NCBI RefSeq assembly: GCF_022484265.1 | Contig: NZ_JAKVLR010000001.1 | Span: 372,001-436,000 of the forward strand | Direction of reading: 5' to 3' | Source: Companilactobacillus sp. | GTDB lineage: Bacteria > Bacillota > Bacilli > Lactobacillales > Lactobacillaceae | Length of the DNA: 64,000 nt | Part shown: piece after piece, positions 60,990 to 64,000 of the stretch | Layout: each line of letters begins with the position of its first letter | How positions within the stretch are numbered: position 1 is the stretch's first letter | Notes under the pieces: model-generated | Database searches by the model: none | What the model was told of the DNA's origin: nothing | What the model saw: only the letters and a program-made list of their open reading frames with translations | Position numbers and translations under genes: made by a program

Positions 60990-61850
60990 TCACTTCAAAT
61001 ATGTGAAGCCATCCTTTTGTTCAATTTTATTTTGTTTCATTAAATTACCTAATGCTCGTTTAAAACTACCCTTGCTAATACCAAAGTATTCTTTGATATC
61101 GTTGGGGTCGCTTTTATCGGTATATGGTATTTTTTTGTCTCTAGCATGTTCTAAGACGGCCATGATCATTTCTGCATCCGGCGTGATCTCTTCGTAAGCA
61201 CGTGGCTTCATCGATAAATTCAAGCGACGGTGACTAGAACCGATGACACGAGTTTTAACTTCTTGGCCAATTCTTAATGGTCCATCTTGTTCATTAGAGT
61301 GGATAAAGCCTAAATAATAGCTGTCAGTCAAAACAAATGTTCCTGATTCGCGAATCGCAATTACGTGGCCAGTTTCATCACGATTTTTTTCCTTATCGCT
61401 GGCTGAACGAGCTAATTGCATGTATAAATTCAAGTCAGCCAATTTGCCCCAAAGACGTCCTTTGTGGTCGACGTCAAGCGCAACCATGACACGGTCGTCT
61501 TTTTTAGGCCACTCAGAATGCTCGAGCGGCAGGTCATCTAAGGAAACCACGATATCTTTGTCCTTTAAACCAGAATCGACAAAGACACCCAAGTCAGTCC
61601 GAACTTCTTTGACTGTTGCGTAATCCCAAATTCCCTTCATGACTTTAGGCATAATAGTAGTTATTTTGTTTTTGTGGCCTTTGGTCTCGTAAACGAAACC
61701 AGATAATTCATCCCCAATTTCCGGAATTTCATCTAGTTCGCTTAGATCCATGGCAAAAGTAATACCTTCGATCTGAACAAAGGCTTCATCTTTATTTAAG
61801 TCAGTAACTGAGCCTGACAATACATTACCGTACATCTCTGAAATATCCAT
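60990..61850 (-). CDS. cvfB: S1-domain RNA-binding protein CvfB
   Basis: 286 residues. Three S1-like domains (about 10-75, 75-140 with DLGVFVDSGLKDKDIVV, 150-215 with GTFVLTDSYYLGFIHSNEQ) and a C-terminal winged helix (SKGSFKRALGNLMKQNKIEQ), the structure known for CvfB/YitL. It influences RNA stability and virulence traits in related species. It is first of the cvfB-xerD-ribT-scpAB run. Confidence 0.93.
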   Translation of the reverse strand: MDISEMYGNVLSGSVTDLNKDEAFVQIEGITFAMDLSELDEIPEIGDELSGFVYETKGHKNKITTIMPKVMKGIWDYATVKEVRTDLGVFVDSGLKDKDIVVSLDDLPLEHSEWPKKDDRVMVALDVDHKGRLWGKLADLNLYMQLARSASDKEKNRDETGHVIAIRESGTFVLTDSYYLGFIHSNEQDGPLRIGQEVKTRVIGSSHRRLNLSMKPRAYEEITPDAEMIMAVLEHARDKKIPYTDKSDPNDIKEYFGISKGSFKRALGNLMKQNKIEQKDGFTYLK

Positions 61851-61881
61851 AGTTCACCAATTTTCTTTAATTTGCTACTTT

Positions 61882-61890
61882 ATTTTACCA
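61882..61890 (-). promoter_or_regulatory. Extended -10 promoter of cvfB
   Basis: Minus strand TGGTAAAAT; poor -35. A TACCA/TGGTA inverted repeat overlaps it. Confidence 0.5.
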
Positions 61891-61983
61891 GTAAAAATGG
61901 TATATATGGCGATTTAACACAATTGTTAAAAGATATTAATAAAAGAATCAAAATTTGCTAAAACACGGAGTAAAATTTTTGAA

Positions 61984-62152
61984 AAAAAAAGAGTGTGACA
62001 AAACATGGTCAGAGCCCTCCGCCTAACTACGAAATCGACCTAATTCAATTTTGAATTAGGTCGATTTCGTAGTTAGGCGGAGGGCTCTATGTTTTGTTGC
62101 ACGTTTATGCTGCAAGTTTGTAAAAAATAGCAGTTATGTCACAGCCCCTTTG
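61984..62152. repeat. Palindromic intergenic element, copy E3 with perfect 38-bp inverted repeat
   Basis: The left end GAGTGTGACAAAACATGG and the right end ATGTTTTGTTGCACG...GTTATGTCACAGCCC bracket arms 62011-62048 and 62051-62088, which pair perfectly (38 of 38) around TT. ACAAAACAT/ATGTTTTGT extends the hairpin. The core is GACCTAATTC/GAATTAGGTC, as in E4. Downstream of rhaD and upstream of cvfB's divergent end, all on minus-strand genes. Confidence 0.9.
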
Positions 62153-62157
62153 GGATA

Positions 62158-62991
62158 TTAATTATTAATTGGTTCCATCGATAAGAAATCTGGGTTTGGA
62201 GTAACACCGAATGATTTAGCGAGATCACGTAGATCATCGTCAGTGATGCTTTGTTCGATGTTGCCGCCTTGGCTTTGAATTGCAGTGTAGATCATGCAGG
62301 CCTTTTCGACTGTCTCGATCAAGCCGTATACTTCATCCATGCTGTCTCCACAAGCAAAGATTCCGTGGTGTGGCCACATAACTACTCTAAATTCGTTCAT
62401 CTTATCGGCAGTTGCTTGGCCAATTTCGTTTGTTCCAGGAGTCATATAAGGGATGATACCAACTCCTTCTGGGAAGACTACGAGAGATTCAGCTTGCATC
62501 TTCCATAACAAACGACTTACTGAAGCTTCGTTCAACTCATGAGTAAATGATAATGCGACCCAATTAGTTGGGTGACAGTGCATAACGACACGTTGGTTAT
62601 TGTCGACTTTTTGACGAGCAATATGCGTCATCAAGTGAGCTGGGAATTCGCTAGTTGGTTGTCCACCGTCATTAAAGCCCCAGATCAAATCAACTGAATT
62701 TCCTTCTTCAGTGATTCTAACTAGTCCGGCATCACGTTCTGGATAGTTATGAACATTCTTGAAGTAACGTCCGGTACCAGTTACTAAGTAATATTGACCT
62801 GCTAGAGGGGAGGCGTCGAATTTGATTGGAATGTTTCTCAATGTCTTGCCCAAGTCATCAAATTGATCGACTTCGTCTTGAGTCAAACGAAGACTGACGT
62901 TACCCCCATTTCTTTCATCCCAGCCATGTTTGTGTAACTCATTAGTGATCTCAGACATTTTTTCAACATATTTTGAATCAATAAACTTCAT
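62158..62991 (-). CDS. rhaD: L-rhamnulose-1-phosphate aldolase
   Basis: 277 residues, class II aldolase of the AraD/FucA family. HGWDERNGGNVSLRL at the start, VTGTGRYF, the zinc ligands in VVMHCHPTNW (two His) and MWPHHGIFACG (third His). It splits rhamnulose-1-phosphate to dihydroxyacetone phosphate and L-lactaldehyde. Start at 62991 follows AAGGGAAG by 9 nt; a TTG two codons earlier is less well spaced. Thirty base pairs downstream of rhaA, so same operon. Confidence 0.96.
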   Translation of the reverse strand: MKFIDSKYVEKMSEITNELHKHGWDERNGGNVSLRLTQDEVDQFDDLGKTLRNIPIKFDASPLAGQYYLVTGTGRYFKNVHNYPERDAGLVRITEEGNSVDLIWGFNDGGQPTSEFPAHLMTHIARQKVDNNQRVVMHCHPTNWVALSFTHELNEASVSRLLWKMQAESLVVFPEGVGIIPYMTPGTNEIGQATADKMNEFRVVMWPHHGIFACGDSMDEVYGLIETVEKACMIYTAIQSQGGNIEQSITDDDLRDLAKSFGVTPNPDFLSMEPINN

Positions 62992-63021
62992 AATCAAATG
63001 CTTCCCTTCTACTTTTTTGAA

Positions 63022-64000
63022 TTAGTTATTTACAAGATTTGTATCACGTTTGAATTGAACGTCTTTTTCATATTGGTGAATGTTGTTCAACCAGTCAGTG
63101 CCAACAGGTACATCGTTTTGGAGACAGAATTCATCCCAAACTGCGCCGAATGGATATGATTTAAGTTCTTCTGTTTCAGCCAATCTAGTTGTGAAATCAA
63201 AATTTAACTCAGCCTGTTTCAATGAATCGATTGGTTCAAGCATTGCTTGCAAGATTGCCTTTTGAGTTGCACGAGCTCCAACAACCCATGCAGCAACACG
63301 GTTGATCGTAGCATCGAAGAAATCAAGTCCAATGTTGGTCTTGCTTAATTCGTTATCGCGAACAAGTGAACGTGCAATACGTACTAAGGCTTCATCAAAG
63401 ATAACAACATGGTCACTGTCCCAACGTACTGGACGTGAAACATGTAGCATCAAACCTTTGCCGAATGGCAAGAAGGCTGAGAACTTATCAGAAACATCTT
63501 CTGTTGGGTGCCAGTGTCCGGCATCAATTGTCCAGAGCTTGTTTCTGCTGATTGCGTAATTGTTATAGAAGAGATGTGAACCGACTGTGTATGATTCGAT
63601 TCCAGTACCGAATAGCTTACCTTCAAAGGCTTCGATCGTATTCTTTTCGTCGTAATCTTTAGCAATGATCTGGTCGAGTGAATCGATCAATCTCAAACGA
63701 GGGGATGCCTTGTCAATTGGGTTGTCTTTAAATCCATCTGGAATCCAGAAGTTATTAACTGATTGTTGACCTAATTCTTTACCAAAGTAGTTAGCAATGG
63801 CACGACTTCTCTTACCATGTTCGATCCAGAAGTCACGAACATCTTTGTCTGGACTAGCCAAAGTAAAGTTATCTTTGACCATTGGATGTGAGAAGAATGT
63901 TCCGTTCATATCTAGTCCAACATGTTGTTGTTTAGCCCAGTCGACCCAATAGCTGAAGTCTTCGGGTTCTAGTTCATCAAGGTCTTTTTTCTTATCGGTA
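63022..64000 (-). CDS. rhaA: L-rhamnose isomerase, 5' end outside window
   Basis: About 325 residues are visible; the full protein is near 420. The frame runs without a stop to the window edge (KDLDELEPEDFSYWVDWAKQ), so the Met at 63909 is internal. Metal and substrate residues appear in GIESYTVGSHLFYNNYAISR (Glu), WTIDAGHWHPTEDVSDKFS (Asp, His) and LDFFDATINR (Asp). It converts L-rhamnose to L-rhamnulose; rhaB should lie upstream in the same operon but is not seen. No promoter can be assigned from this window. Confidence 0.95.
   Translation of the reverse strand, partial: TDKKKDLDELEPEDFSYWVDWAKQQHVGLDMNGTFFSHPMVKDNFTLASPDKDVRDFWIEHGKRSRAIANYFGKELGQQSVNNFWIPDGFKDNPIDKASPRLRLIDSLDQIIAKDYDEKNTIEAFEGKLFGTGIESYTVGSHLFYNNYAISRNKLWTIDAGHWHPTEDVSDKFSAFLPFGKGLMLHVSRPVRWDSDHVVIFDEALVRIARSLVRDNELSKTNIGLDFFDATINRVAAWVVGARATQKAILQAMLEPIDSLKQAELNFDFTTRLAETEELKSYPFGAVWDEFCLQNDVPVGTDWLNNIHQYEKDVQFKRDTNLVNN

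Overview
The window is low-GC Firmicutes chromosome, almost certainly Lactobacillaceae. Gene families and gene order fit this group: cvfB-xerD-ribT-scpA-scpB-rluB, topA-xerC-hslV-hslU, parE-parC, ABC-F-thyA-folA, YozE/YpmS/YpmR-like genes, and an LPQTG-like anchored protein. The L-rhamnose and MurNAc genes and the L-hydroxyisocaproate-type dehydrogenase suggest a hetero- or facultatively fermentative species. Companilactobacillus is my best guess, from general resemblance only. No tRNA, rRNA, CRISPR array, prophage or intact insertion sequence is visible.

Layout. 1-8.1 kb: the 3' part of a degenerate CarB-like protein, RqcH, a DegV protein, a secreted CAP-domain protein and two membrane proteins (one DUF2207). 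8.1-17 kb is more accessory: an M20 amidohydrolase, a sortase-anchored protein flanked by two copies of an unknown small gene (one frameshifted), an acetyltransferase, a phosphoesterase, RecQ, an acyltransferase with no ordinary start codon at its likely N-terminus, and a HAD phosphatase. 17-23 kb: a hydroxyacid dehydrogenase, then a five-gene MurNAc operon (mupG-murQ-murP-murR-EIIA) with a near-consensus cre site at its transcription start. 23-29 kb: an integrase-like protein without catalytic residues, a secreted protein, a LOG-family protein, a structured 470-bp intergenic region, a sugar transporter with a leader terminator, pyrophosphatase and a LysR regulator. 29-62 kb is mostly housekeeping on the minus strand: topoisomerase IV, HslUV, XerC, TopA, DprA, RNase HII, RbgA, ThyA/FolA, Cca, HU, Der, Cmk, an FMN-riboswitch-controlled riboflavin transporter, RluB, ScpAB, XerD and CvfB. 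plsY, trhA and a few other genes lie on the plus strand. 62-64 kb: rhaD and most of rhaA.

The most distinctive feature is a family of large palindromic intergenic elements (about 8.14-8.33, 49.80-49.97 and 61.98-62.15 kb) with a related core at 26.0 kb. They share end sequences and an AATTC/GAATT core, but the arms between are modular. One copy looks like a chimera of the other two types, and one has a perfect 38-bp inverted repeat. A second, unrelated repeat at 25.83-25.98 kb consists of two units whose stems differ by compensating changes, just downstream of a candidate small structured RNA. Functions are inferred from recognised families and visible motifs; no database search was possible.
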